Positions 1 to 9,096 are shown, numbered from the stretch's first letter. The stretch: 25,000 bases of DNA from Chrysomallon squamiferum (GCA_012295275.1 CM022666.1:582501-607500); one strand, 5' to 3'. Notes: generated by a model not told the origin, from the letters alone. Numbers and translations are program-made.

Positions 1-280
1 ACCATTTTCAGCAAAACTATCTGTATGAAGGATTCTAGTAATTACAGTCAAACATGCACACAAAGAAATTAAACAAACAAACAACTTCGATTTTTTAAAG
101 CTATTTTTTTTTATTATTATTATTATTCTTTTCAGTTCTCTGAACCGAAAACACATGTTGCAGCGCTGTGTTTCTTTGTTCTCAAATCTCTTTACATTTT
201 ATAATTTTATTTTTTTGTAGAAAGGTATATCGTTCAATTGTGCCACATAATAATTTTGCATTGTGTCGACCATTTCGGCC
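1..280. other. AT-rich non-coding stretch with acceptor-like sites
   Basis: No gene seen. A (TTA)n tract lies at 111-128. Two pyrimidine-rich runs ending in AG (135 and 220) resemble 3' splice sites. All three frames after 220 meet a stop within about 80 bases, and the frame that leads into the ORF at 281 has an in-frame TAA shortly upstream, so no spliced exon is supported. Confidence 0.5.
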
Positions 281-403
281 ATGATGTCTTTTGATCTCAT
301 CCTGATAACTGTAACAGATGGTGCAATATCTCAAGATACTATAAAAGAATATTCATTGCGTTTAGAACAAGTTAGCAGCTACGTTAACTCCGACGGTAAA
401 TAA
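281..403 (+). CDS. Possible 40-residue open frame or exon remnant, function unknown
   Basis: Two adjacent ATGs (281 and 284, preceded by CGGCC) open a 40-codon frame ending in TAA at 401-403. The predicted peptide is mixed in composition, unlike the low-complexity frames elsewhere. It has a hydrophobic start (DLILITVTDG) followed by a charged, helix-like part (IKEYSLRLEQVSSY). The ITVTDGAIS stretch loosely recalls the strand and loop motif of von Willebrand A-type folds such as copines, but this is an impression and far too short to name a family. An in-frame TAA lies about 30 bases upstream with no AG acceptor between. A possible donor (G|GTAAAT) sits just before the stop, at 395-396. It may be a chance frame or a decayed exon. 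Confidence 0.18.
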   Translation: MMSFDLILITVTDGAISQDTIKEYSLRLEQVSSYVNSDGK

Positions 404-640
404 CTGTGTGCATGAGTGCGCGTTCATTCATCAAATTAAAAAAAAGAAAACTAGAAGTAATAGGACGAAAAATGATTAATAACAAAATGAATAAATTGTT
501 AGATAAATAAATAACATTTAGCATAAAATAAAATAAAATAAAAATACTGGTAATTAAACAAAATAATAATTAAAAAAAAAAATAAAAAAAAAAACAGTAA
601 TTTCTGAATTTAATTTTTCATAGAAAATATTCTGTTATCT
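404..640. other. A-rich non-coding stretch
   Basis: Dominated by A runs and AAATA-type units (about 520-600). No frame, RNA or element is recognised. Confidence 0.55.
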
Positions 641-705
641 TTCTCTCTCTTTATGCCTCCCTCTTTCGGTGTCTGCCTCTTTCTCTCTTTCTGTCTCTCT
701 CTACC
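641..705. repeat. Interrupted CT-rich simple repeat
   Basis: Polypyrimidine strand built from CTTT, CTCT and CTGT units. The word CTGTCTCTCT at 691-700 recurs at 913-922, on the other side of the SINE-like element, and could be its target-site duplication. At 10 bases in low-complexity sequence it could also be chance. Confidence 0.65.
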
Positions 706-744
706 TTTGTCTCTACGCATCTATGTTTGTATTTATTTTAAGAT

Positions 745-908
745 TTGAATAGTCTCTGTCTTATTAGACTGTACATAGACAATATTCGAGACCGCACTCG
801 AGGACAAAGTCCAATCACGACGTCACAAACCTGTCAGATGCCGCTGTTGAGACTCGAACGTGTGGCACACATTCACCCGCGGACGACTTACCATTTGGCC
901 ATCAAGAT
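745..908 (-). mobile_element. tRNA-derived SINE-like element
   Basis: Read on the minus strand, an A-box-like word TGGCCAAATGG (901 down to 891) is followed 42 bases later by a perfect B box GTTCGAGTC (859 down to 851). This is close to the spacing of the internal RNA polymerase III promoter in a tRNA (positions 8 and 52). About 7 bases precede the A box, as in a tRNA, placing the head near 908. A unique body continues to at least 745. The T arm does not form a proper stem, so it is not a functional tRNA gene. A CTGTCTCTCT word flanks it at 691-700 and 913-922. Known biology: such tRNA heads are typical of SINEs, which are copied by LINE enzymes. Assignment as a SINE is inferred; the family is not recognised and the left boundary is uncertain (701-745). 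Confidence 0.55.
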
Positions 909-956
909 AATCCTGTCTCTCTGTCTGTCTCTAGGCATGTACGTATGTCTCTGAAT

Positions 957-1049
957 TTGTATGTATGTATGTATGTATGTATGTGTATGTGTGTATGTAT
1001 GTATGTATGTATGTATGTATGTATGTGTGTGTGTGTATATGTGTATGTG

Positions 1050-1080
<31 letters not shown>

Positions 1081-1282
1081 ATATATATATGTGTGTATGT
1101 ATGTATGTATGTATGTGTATATATGCATGTGTGTGTAAGTATGTATGGGTGTATGTATGTATGTATGTATGTATGTATGTATGTATGTATGTATGTATGT
1201 ATGTATGTATGTATGTATGTGTGTGTGTGTGTGTAGATATGTATGTGTGTGTAAGTATGTATGTATGTATGTATGTATGTAC
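957..1282. repeat. (TATG)n microsatellite, about 325 bp, interrupted
   Basis: Long ATGT/TATG tetranucleotide array with TGTG, TATA and single-base interruptions. The longest clean block is at about 1149-1221. The open frames on both strands here (Tyr-Val-Cys and His-Thr-Tyr-Ile patterns) are translations of the repeat. Confidence 0.97.
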
Positions 1283-1360
1283 CTTAGTTCTAACTGGACA
1301 GTGTGATACCAAATATCAGTCTAATTTAAAATAATACTAAACTAAATATCTAATTGTTTC

Positions 1361-1386
1361 AAAAAAAAAAAAAAAAAAAAAAAAAA
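1361..1386. repeat. Poly(A) tract, 26 bases
   Basis: Uninterrupted A26 after TAATTGTTTC. No retroelement body, target-site duplication or cDNA-like sequence is seen on its left, which is the TATG array. It is best treated as a homopolymer tract. Confidence 0.9.
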
Positions 1387-1399
1387 CATCAATAACCAC

Positions 1400-2560
1400 A
1401 AATTTAAACACTCTATCCAAGACAGCGGTTTCGTATTAGACAAGCTGTAAACATATTCTAATTCAATGGCCAGGCACGCTGTCTGGCACTGAACTGAATG
1501 CTGAAAGCTATGAAATGACATGTTTGTTTGGAAACAAAACTGAGGAAGTTCGATTTCAATCAGTATTGTTTACGAAGACGATCACTTCTATTTCCTCACT
1601 CTGTGTCAGAGACGACTCGAACTCCTGCTCGGGCGTCCATCTTGAAATTCATCTGTGATGGATTTTGCACGACCGATCTCAAACACAATTTCTCTTTCTG
1701 CCAAGCATTTGTTCGTTCGCTTCTCTTTGCAGACGTTCATTAAAAACGTGTACCGTTTAGAGCATCGTTAATTAAACATTGATTCCCACACCTCGGCAGA
1801 GCGGATAATAGATTCATTATTGCAGTTTGCGGCGTTAAATGTTGCCAATCTCCGTTTCAGCCATCTTGTTCGCTGAGACGAGCCACTGAGCACGCGCGAC
1901 CGGAAGTGTAGCCTCGCTTCCAGGACGTGTTGTCCTCCAGAGAGCAGATTGTTCGAGAAGATATCCATTATGTCGCATCCTTTGATCAAACAAATGGACA
2001 TTTTTGTCTCGTGTGTTCAGCAATTCTGTATCTTTTCGTCGCGTCAAAGACCTCGCTAAGAAAATGAAGTGGAAATTATTCTCATGCCGATACTACAAGT
2101 TTTCCTCATGTGTGCAAATTGAAAATAGGAAATTGATATTGGCATAGCTTCTCATGGTGTGATATTTACTTCCACCTATTAAATCCAAATAGAGAAATCA
2201 GAGATTCGAATGGTATCCTTTTAAACTGGGAGAATCTTTGAAAAAGGAAATGAAAGGCTTGCGGGGAAATGGAACATTATCAGCAATAAACATTAGCTTT
2301 GCGGTTGTCAGGCAGAGTGCTGGAAATTGTCTTCTTTGTCCACCGAAAGAAAGTACAACCAGACTCGTATTTGTTGTTTTTGTAAAACTCCCGTGACTAA
2401 GGATTCCTCACAAAAACACGGCTTACAGAAATCAGCGACAGCAGACAGAGAAAATAAGTTTTCCTGCTTTGATTTTAAGAATAGAAAAATGAAACAGAAT
2501 TACGTACACAGATGTTTCATACTCTCAGATTTGATCTTAAACCAGTACTTTGATGTAACA
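1400..2560. other. Unique-sequence island without a recognised gene
   Basis: Balanced, non-repetitive sequence about 1.1 kb long. Short open frames exist (1528-1743 on plus, 71 codons; 1768-2001 on minus, 77 codons). They overlap, show no domain I recognise and are within chance length. The central part (1630-1910) is CpG-bearing and carries ETS- and YY1-type words, so a promoter or enhancer is as likely as an exon. Confidence 0.45.
1637..1908. promoter_or_regulatory. ETS/YY1-type motif group, possible promoter
   Basis: The strong ETS/GABP-type word ACCGGAAGTG is at 1899-1908, directly after the CpG-rich word CACGCGCG at 1891-1898. CCATCTTG, the reverse of the YY1 core, occurs twice (1637-1644 and 1861-1868). 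In animals ETS and YY1 sites together are common in TATA-less housekeeping promoters. No transcript or exon next to them can be demonstrated here. Confidence 0.3.
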
Positions 2561-2581
2561 GTCTTTTATCTAACATACTTA

Positions 2582-2604
2582 GTGTGTGTGTGTGTGTGTG
2601 TGTG
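2582..2604. repeat. (TG)n dinucleotide repeat
   Basis: Clean GT/TG run of about 11.5 units. Confidence 0.95.
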
Positions 2605-2718
2605 TTTTATACTCTGTAATTTTGTTCGAGATCAAAATCTGAAAAAATTGTAAATACAAATGTATAAAGAATAAACATATTTTCATTTAACAAACCAATA
2701 TGTTTGTGTGAGTACCAG

Positions 2719-2842
<124 letters not shown>

Positions 2843-2947
2843 ACCTGCAACAAATTAGAGAACAAATTTTTGTTAGTGTTTCTTTTGCAATAAACGAACA
2901 TTTTTATTACGTTAAGGCTGGCTTCTAAACACCGGCATATGTAGCCT

Positions 2948-3023
2948 TTGATCTATTAACGATAACAAAAGATTCATTTATCTTTTGTATTAAACTCTTG
3001 ATCTGTTAAGACGATTCATTTAT
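2948..3023. repeat. 50-bp imperfect tandem duplication with internal hairpin
   Basis: TTGATCT(A/G)TTAA starts at 2948 and again at 2998. GATTCATTTAT occurs at 2971-2981 and 3013-3023. The second copy therefore lacks about 8 bases from the middle. The first copy also contains a perfect inverted repeat, ACAAAAGAT (2965-2973) and ATCTTTTGT (2980-2988), with a 6-base loop. The duplication appears to have disrupted the hairpin in copy two. Confidence 0.7.
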
Positions 3024-3243
3024 GAAACCGTAGTCAGATGTCACTAAACAAACATTTATTGTTCTTTACCCCAGCGTGAGCTGTATCGTGTTCAGCCTTC
3101 TGAATAAATTAACTGTGAGTACCCAGCACCTGAGTGTAGAAAATAAACATATTGAATTAACGTTTAATTGTTTAAGCATGAAAAAAAAGAGGAATTTAAA
3201 CCATAATTTAAAGTATCGTCGAAGTACTGATACTGCGAATGCG

Positions 3244-3345
3244 TGATTACATCACAAAATAAATATGACGTGTTTTTTTGGCAAATGACACTGAACTCTA
3301 GTGACGTCATTGTCAGTTTCTAGAAAACTCCTCATTTCTAGAAAA
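3244..3345. promoter_or_regulatory. CRE and heat-shock-type motif cluster
   Basis: A perfect cAMP-response element TGACGTCA lies at 3302-3309. It is preceded by a half-site variant TGACGTG (3266-3272) and the near-palindromic bZIP-like word TGATTACATCA (3244-3254). It is followed by two identical words TTTCTAGAAAA (3317-3327 and 3335-3345) whose core TTCTAGAA is a head-to-head pair of heat-shock units. The two pairs are 18 bp apart, which is not a multiple of 5, so they do not form one continuous canonical heat-shock element. A stress- or cAMP-responsive control region is inferred; no adjacent gene is visible. Confidence 0.35.
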
Positions 3346-3414
3346 TTGGGCGATGCTTTGAAAAAAGTTTTACATCAACAGTTGAGTTGTATCCATTGAT
3401 AAAGATTCGATTCT

Positions 3415-3435
3415 TGTGACAAAGATGCTGTCACA
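3415..3435. repeat. Perfect 7-bp hairpin
   Basis: TGTGACA (3415-3421) and TGTCACA (3429-3435) are exact reverse complements around a 7-base loop. The arms contain TGACA half-site-like words, so this may be a palindromic binding site and not an RNA structure. Confidence 0.6.
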
Positions 3436-3509
3436 GTTAATCTTGGTGTCAGAAAACTGATGTGATAACTCAGCTGAGAAGTTTAAATACTCATTTATGT
3501 TTCACTTTC

Positions 3510-3760
3510 TTATTTATTTATTTATTTATTTATTATTTTAATCATCATCATAATCATAATTTTTTGTATTAAAAATATTATTTATTATTGTTGTTGCTGT
3601 TGTTGATGTTATATTATTCTTATTAATAGAGTAATAATATTAGTAATCGTAGTAGTAGTTGTAGTTGTCTTTTTTGTTCATCATCATTTTTTTTTTTTCT
3701 TCTTCTTCTTCTTATTATTATTATTATTATTGTTGTTGTTGTTGTTGTTGTTGTTATTTC
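3510..3760. repeat. Mixed TTTA/ATC/TTG/TTC/TTA simple-repeat block
   Basis: Successive short arrays: TTTA (about 3512-3533), ATC (about 3540-3555), TTG (about 3588-3606), AGT (about 3648-3668), TTC (about 3698-3713), TTA (about 3713-3731) and TTG (about 3730-3756). No gene. Confidence 0.9.
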
Positions 3761-3972
3761 TCATACATTGTTGTCATTATTTGCTGACATCTCCAACCCA
3801 CACAAACTGTACACCAGTCCACTAATACACCTGTGGCATGCTGGTTAACTAAAAATATAGTCACAAATGATATTTTGTAGTTTCTTTCTGTTTGCAGTGA
3901 TGGTCGTTGTAGGTGTCGAAGTGGTCAACCACGTGTTGATATTCCGAACATGAGGAGAATGTCGTGTGTGTG

Positions 3973-4130
3973 CACGTACTGCAAACAGCAACAACGTTGT
4001 TACAGAAACAATGGCAACACCGACGACGTTGTTAATGAGTCCACGACAACGTGATATGTAGACCACGTAGTGCAAACAACAACAACGCTGTTGCGAAGAC
4101 TACGACAGCAAACAAAGAAATCAACAAACA
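3973..4130. repeat. 91-bp diverged tandem duplication
   Basis: CACGTACTGCAAACAGCAAC at 3973 is matched by CACGTAGTGCAAACAACAAC at 4064. Similarity continues for about 30 bases and then fades through CAACG/GTTG-rich sequence. Copy one contains the 12-base perfect palindrome AACAACGTTGTT (3990-4001), changed to AACAACGCTGTT in copy two. The minus-strand frame across it (76 codons) has no recognised domain. Confidence 0.6.
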
Positions 4131-4189
4131 GCACAGCTAACGTGCGCGAGTTCATGGAACTATGTCATAATTTGTGAAAAGTGATTTAT

Positions 4190-4325
4190 TATCTTTAGAA
4201 TAAAATATATTATAACATAATATAACGTAATTGTATGTAATGTAACGTAACGTGTCGTGTCTTAACGTAACGTAACGTAATATAATATAATATAATATAA
4301 TATAATATAATATAATATAATGTAA
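4190..4325. repeat. Pentanucleotide array TAACG changing to TAATA
   Basis: Five-base periodicity runs through TAACG, TAATG and CGTGT units (about 4220-4278) into a clean TAATA array (about 4279-4325). Confidence 0.85.
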
Positions 4326-4423
4326 TAAGCGTTTGTTTATATGATAATATATTTTTAATACGAAATATATTTTATGTTTGTTTATAAAAATGATTTTTAT
4401 TTACCATATCTAAACTTTTGTTT

Positions 4424-4482
4424 ATTATTATTATTATTATATGCCGTATTATTTTATTTTATTATTATTATTATTATTATTA
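4424..4482. repeat. Two (TTA)n tracts
   Basis: TTA trinucleotides at 4424-4440 and 4461-4482, split by ATGCCGTATTATTTTATTTT. Confidence 0.9.
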
Positions 4483-4644
4483 ACGAAACCAAAATTTATA
4501 AATGTTGATTATGTATAGGTCTATGAAAATCTTTTCTTTTTTAACTTTCTCTCCTATCTCTATGCATAAGTAATGTATGTACGTTCCTGTACATAGATAC
4601 ATGCATATATATATCGATATAAAGAGAGGACTTTGTGTACTTGA

Positions 4645-4645
4645 A

Positions 4646-4678
<33 letters not shown>

Positions 4679-4816
4679 CATACAGACAGGCAGATTATAT
4701 TTGTGTAGCACACACATATGTACATACATACATACATACATATACATATACATACATACATTCATACATACATACATACATACATACATACATACATACA
4801 TACACACATACATACA
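4645..4816. repeat. Compound (CA)n-(TA)n-(CATA)n microsatellite
   Basis: A CA run (about 4645-4663), a TA run (about 4664-4677) and CATA arrays (about 4720-4817). The word TTTTCGTTTTGAAGAA then appears twice (4817-4832 and 4855-4870), separated by more CATA/TATA, so the flank was duplicated with the repeat. Confidence 0.93.
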
Positions 4817-4899
4817 TTTTCGTTTTGAAGAACATACATATATATACATATCACTTTTCGTTTTGAAGAATATTGAGATGACAACCAGAAAAGGAAATT

Positions 4900-5845
4900 C
4901 GTGTTAACTAACATGTTACTTCTAGAAATGAACACATTGAGTATCTCAGGTAACGTTTACAAGGTAAATACAGAAAACATTTTATTTCTGTATCTCTTCG
5001 CTTTCCCTACAAACCCAAACGTGATGACATTTAGAAACTTCAGACACATATTTCTCCAAAACAGGTCTCCAGAAGCTATTGTTATCGAATAATGACGAAG
5101 TAAAAAAAAGAAGGGTTTAAATATTTTCGAGTTAAAAGATCTTTGTAGCTTTAAACAAAGCACGACTGGACAGTTTTTGTCGGTGAATAACGAGCGCTGA
5201 AAGCCGAGAAGTTAGATCAACACAGGCGACAAAAACTGGGCTCCTGTGCGTGGATTCCCAGACTGGACCAGGATTACGTTGCGATTCGGATATTTCTTGC
5301 TGGCTGTTCGTGACTATTAACGAATTGAACTCATAAAGCGGCCCGTTGATTGGGTATTGTCTTTCAAAGGTTTATATTATTTTTGTTTGTAGGTGGGCCG
5401 TTTTGTTAGTTCGTATAAGCCTGGCGGTAAATCTCGCTGTAGAAATCAACGAAGTAGCCGTTGAGAGGGTCTCATCCTGTTTTATCTACGCAAAGACTAA
5501 AACAAGTTCAGTAACTTAATGCTGTGGGTAACGGTTTAAAGGTGCGCGTTTTACGAAGGAGCAAATTACAACAACAATAGCACTAATGGTCGATGTACAG
5601 CTCTCGTTTTCTGACGTTAATTTATTCGGCAGATTTAGAATTTATTTTGTGGTTATTATTTAGTTCTGAAATTTTCCTTTAAATACTACATCAACAATGA
5701 CGATTATGTCGACGATGATGATGATGATGATGAAAATAAACAAATAACAAGACTAACAACAATACTGGAGGTGCAAAAGACTGTTTAATTATTACCTTGA
5801 TAAAAAGTATATTAGAGATGGCTTCATCTTAAAATTGAACAAGTT
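4900..5845. other. Unique-sequence island, no gene
   Basis: Mostly unique sequence with short chance frames only (4901-5092 on plus, 4957-5163 on minus). Contains the inverted repeat at 5171-5238, a TCF/LEF-like word TTTCAAAGG at about 5363, and a short (GAT)n tract at about 5712-5732 before it becomes AT-rich. Confidence 0.4.
5171..5238. repeat. 12-bp perfect inverted repeat with overlapping second hairpin
   Basis: CAGTTTTTGTCG (5171-5182) and CGACAAAAACTG (5227-5238) are exact reverse complements around a 44-base spacer. A second pair, CACAGG (5221-5226) and CCTGTG (5243-5248), encloses the right arm, so the two stems could form as alternatives. No terminal-repeat element or target-site duplication is apparent. 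Confidence 0.6.
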
Positions 5846-5848
5846 GAA

Positions 5849-5901
<53 letters not shown>

Positions 5902-6009
5902 ACAATTATTATTTTATTAACATGTAAATAACACTGAATGTAGGCAACTGACTTGCACTTAAGTGAATGTAAATAAAAGAAAAAATAGTAATATTATTAT
6001 TATTATTAC

Positions 6010-6041
<32 letters not shown>
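5849..6041. repeat. Two (TTA)n arrays
   Basis: A clean TTA/ATT array of about 17 units (5849-5899) and a second, interrupted one (about 5991-6041). The 90 bases between are AT-rich and unremarkable. Confidence 0.95.
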
Positions 6042-6043
<2 letters not shown>

Positions 6044-6289
6044 CAAACACAACTACTATCATTATTCCAGAACCTGTTTTGTTGTTCTGATCGCCGTTAT
6101 TACTTTGCCATTCTTTTTTACCAGTCAGAATAAAATAATCCTTTTTCCACGAATCCCTCCAAGCATTTAAACTTGCCTGAAGGAAAATAAACACAGCAAC
6201 AAGAAGAATAAAACACAGCGGTATAGACGGCGATTAATGCGTGTTAAGTGTATGTCGCACAAACAACGACTTAACTAAATTACTATTAT
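6042..6289. other. Non-coding stretch
   Basis: Moderately AT-rich unique sequence with no recognised feature and no frame of note. Confidence 0.45.
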
Positions 6290-6925
6290 TTCTGTCCGAG
6301 CTGCCTTCTTCTGGCTTTTGTCCTTCATTTCAACACAATCTGTTTTATTAATTGTATCTCCCATCGCTTGAGATCGCATAATTAATGGATTTCTATAAAT
6401 TTCGTGCAATCTGTCACGTTACGTTTGGTAATTACCCATAATTGTCAGTTAACAGGGATTTTTGGAAACAGCGGCCACCACGGACCATTACGCCTGTTCT
6501 TGTTGTAGTTCGCTCCTTTTGTGTGCAGCGCACCGCACCATTGTCCGGAAAACACAAAGCCAATATAATTTATGGATAGCAAACAAGACGCCTTGAGAGC
6601 TTCGGTGCGAGTCAGTGTCTTGTGGGATTAGGTCTCATTGTGCCAGGTGATACCACTGCGATTCAGTTGTTACGAGGGATTGTTTCGACGGGTACTCAAA
6701 CTTCCAAAGGTGTGGATTTCAATTAAATACCCACCGCCGATACAACAACACAGTGTGTTCCTCTTTGTCACTTCAGATATCGGTGGATGTCGCTCCTTTG
6801 TGGTGGGGTTTGTTCTTCGCGAAAGCCCTCACAATGCCAGCGCGGTGGTAGCACCGTATCACGTGTCCGACCGCAAACGACCGGAGCTGACAGAACGACA
6901 CTCGAGGATTTGTAATATAATTTAG
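6290..6925. other. Unique-sequence island, candidate conserved non-coding element
   Basis: The longest GC-balanced island here. It contains homeodomain-type words TAATTAATGG (6379-6388) and the palindrome GGTAATTACC (6427-6436), a SOX-type CCATTGT (about 6538), a CCAAT word (about 6561) and CACGTG (6860-6865). A plus-strand frame at 6638-6925 (95 codons) is mixed in composition but shows no motif I recognise. It lacks a convincing splice context and is of chance length, so it is not called as a gene. Confidence 0.4.
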
Positions 6926-7859
6926 TATTTGAAAATAAAAAGAGTTGTTATTTATTTCTTTCCTTTTTGACGGAGAGTTTGCGACGTTACGCCTTTGTTA
7001 TTTGATATTTCGTAACATGAGCGTAATGTGCGCTAAAATCAAATGATGCGTTCTATTTTAAACTAACAAGATTTATTTTATTATTATTATTATTTTTTTA
7101 ATAAATGAATTAATGTCACATTATTGATGTGAGACACAAAAAAAACGTATTGTGTTACGTTACGCAACAAAAACAAATCTAGTATCCCGTTGCGTTACGT
7201 TACCCCAAACAACATATCATTTCCAGTAACGTTTAGTTAAGTTGTAAGCTGTATGTCAAATTGATATAAATTTTAAATCATTCTTTGGGTTTTTCTTTTT
7301 TTTTGTTTGTTTGTTTTCAAAACAGTTTCATTATAATGGGCTTTTTTAATCTCATTGAAAATCTTAAATATGCTTACATATTTTGATTGTTCAAGCACAT
7401 GAAGACAATGTTAGACTTAGTGTGTTAGATTGTTAGATTGTTAGTTAAAGAGAATGTTGAACTAAAGAAATCAAATTTTTAAAGTTTTGCATTATTGCTG
7501 TTTCATTAATGAAAGGTAAAGCAAAAACTATCTTGATAAAACAGTAATCCCTCGAATATATATGAATATGTATTTTTATATATATATTTTTTTTTTTAAT
7601 CTTTATTTCCTTATTCATTTATTTATTTAATTATTTACACGAAAATGCTATTATTAAAACAGCATTTCTTCATCTACGGTAACTAACTCAGTTGACATTA
7701 TTTAATATGGCACTATCGGTTTATCGTACATTCTGTCGCGATCTTTTGTTAAAAGTTCCATCAACGTCAATAAACCGACTGCTCACAAAAACGTCCGCTT
7801 TTTCTTATACAAAGCACGGGCCAGTCATCTTTATTATTCTGCCGGTGTATCCCCTAAAT
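6926..7859. other. AT-rich stretch with TTACG words and an octamer repeat
   Basis: No gene. TTACGTTACG-type words at 7154-7168 and 7189-7204 echo the TAACG units at 4220-4278. A TTAGATTG octamer repeats in tandem at about 7426-7445. A TTA tract (about 7077-7092) and a T-rich tract (about 7575-7600) are also present. The 60-codon frame at 7692-7874 is not recognised. Confidence 0.45.
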
Positions 7860-8290
7860 GTTGCCCATAATTGATTTGTCGAGTTAACCTTAGGCTATCA
7901 GCTATTTATTGTACAATTTACAAAACAAATAAATGGCGGGTAAAGAGAAAGGCAACGTCTTGTAACGGAAGAATTTCTCGACGGTAATTTCATTGACAAC
8001 CGATTTGCCGTCTAATTCGGTCTTTAATTGAGAGAGCTCGCTTTGGGCTGTTCGTTTTAATTATTCAAAGCGTCCAATCAAATCCACACTGAAATAGATT
8101 TAAAGCGCTACGTGGCAGGAAAATCGCCACACATGCAATAATAGCAATTATAATAACTCAATTGTCAGCGCAATTTTCTAGCAAGAGTTTCAGTTTGTCA
8201 CTTATTTTATCCCGACTCGTTCGTTTTTAGAGTCTCTCGTAGACTTACTTGTGGCTTATCCGAGCTAAATCATTATTGAATAGGTAACTG
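7860..8290. other. Unique-sequence island, candidate conserved non-coding element
   Basis: Non-repetitive, dense in homeodomain-type cores (TAATTG near 7868, TTAATTG near 8023, TTAATTATTCAAAG near 8057-8070) and a CCAATCAAATC word (8082-8092). No open frame of note. An enhancer is inferred from texture alone. Confidence 0.35.
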
Positions 8291-8355
8291 AATACAATGA
8301 ATTTGATTGTGATCTAGTTTTTCTTTATTTCTTAATACCTGAAAATAATTATTAA

Positions 8356-8516
8356 CCTTTTTTCTTTTTCCTTTTTTTCTTTTTCTTTTTTTTTCTTTTT
8401 CTTTTATCTTTTTTTGTTTCATTTTTCTTTTTTTCTTTTTTTTCTTTTCTTTTCTTCTTCTTATTATTATAATTTATTATTTTTTCTTTTATTATTTTTT
8501 ATTTTTTTTTTTTTTT
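8356..8516. repeat. T-rich (TTTTC)n polypyrimidine block
   Basis: About 160 bases almost entirely of T and C on the plus strand, broken by a few ATT units near the right end. Confidence 0.85.
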
Positions 8517-8582
8517 AAAAAGATAAAGAGCATTATTTTCGTATTGTTCTAGATAGTTAATTAAACATAACTTTAATAATAT

Positions 8583-8706
8583 AGAGAAAGAAAGAGAGAG
8601 GGAGACACGCAGAGAGAGAGAGAGAGAGACTTACATTTTTCTGTTTTGTTCATACGAATATTTTATTTAATACTGATAAAAACAAAGAAAAAAAAAAAAA
8701 AAAAAA
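8583..8706. repeat. (GA)n tract and A-run
   Basis: AG-rich repeat at about 8583-8630, then AT-rich sequence and an A-run at about 8689-8706. Confidence 0.85.
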
Positions 8707-9018
8707 CCCATAACTTAACGATATACCTACGTAATACTTCTGTCAAGAAAAAAACAGAAAATCAAACAAGCAAACAGATGAACAAAGAGTTAAAATAATA
8801 AACAAACAAATAAGTAAGTTAATAAAGGAATGAAGAAAGAAATAAGTAAGAAATTATACATTCAAAAAACGAATAAGATGCATTTAAAAGATTAAATATA
8901 AAGTTAACATTTTTATTTGACTGAAGAATTTCGAACCAAACAATTTCACGTGGAGACTAAGGGTGGGGTCATTTGCTCTCTCCACCTCCCCCTCCCCTCC
9001 GAAAGCCCACGAAAGCAG
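8707..9018. other. AT-rich stretch, no gene
   Basis: A-rich with AAAC, AAGT and AAAT words to about 8930, then a short unique part with a C-rich run (about 8978-9000). Nothing coding seen. Confidence 0.5.
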
Positions 9019-9096
9019 AGAGATAGACAGATAGACAGACAGATAGACAGATAGACAGATAGACAGACAGATAGACAGATAGACAGACAGGCAGAT
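9019..9096. repeat. (AGAT)/(AGAC) tetranucleotide array
   Basis: About 19 units mixing AGAT and AGAC, the same unit family as the larger arrays near 20.7 and 21.1 kb. Confidence 0.95.

Noticed and set aside
902-1334. Open frames of 91-136 codons on both strands
   Set aside because: Period-4 translations of the TATG array; no non-repeat protein sequence.
1361-1386. A26 as the tail of a processed pseudogene
   Set aside because: The sequence before it is the TATG microsatellite and a short unique stretch, with no cDNA-like body or target-site duplication.
1768-2047. Overlapping minus-strand frames of 70 and 77 codons
   Set aside because: No domain, no clear splice or start context; the same sequence is better explained as a motif-bearing non-coding island.
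6638-6925. 95-codon plus-strand frame in a balanced island
   Set aside because: Mixed composition but no recognised family and chance length; kept only as part of the island description.
9019-9096. CRISPR-like or satellite repeat
   Set aside because: Plain AGAT/AGAC tetranucleotide array without spacers; eukaryotic context.
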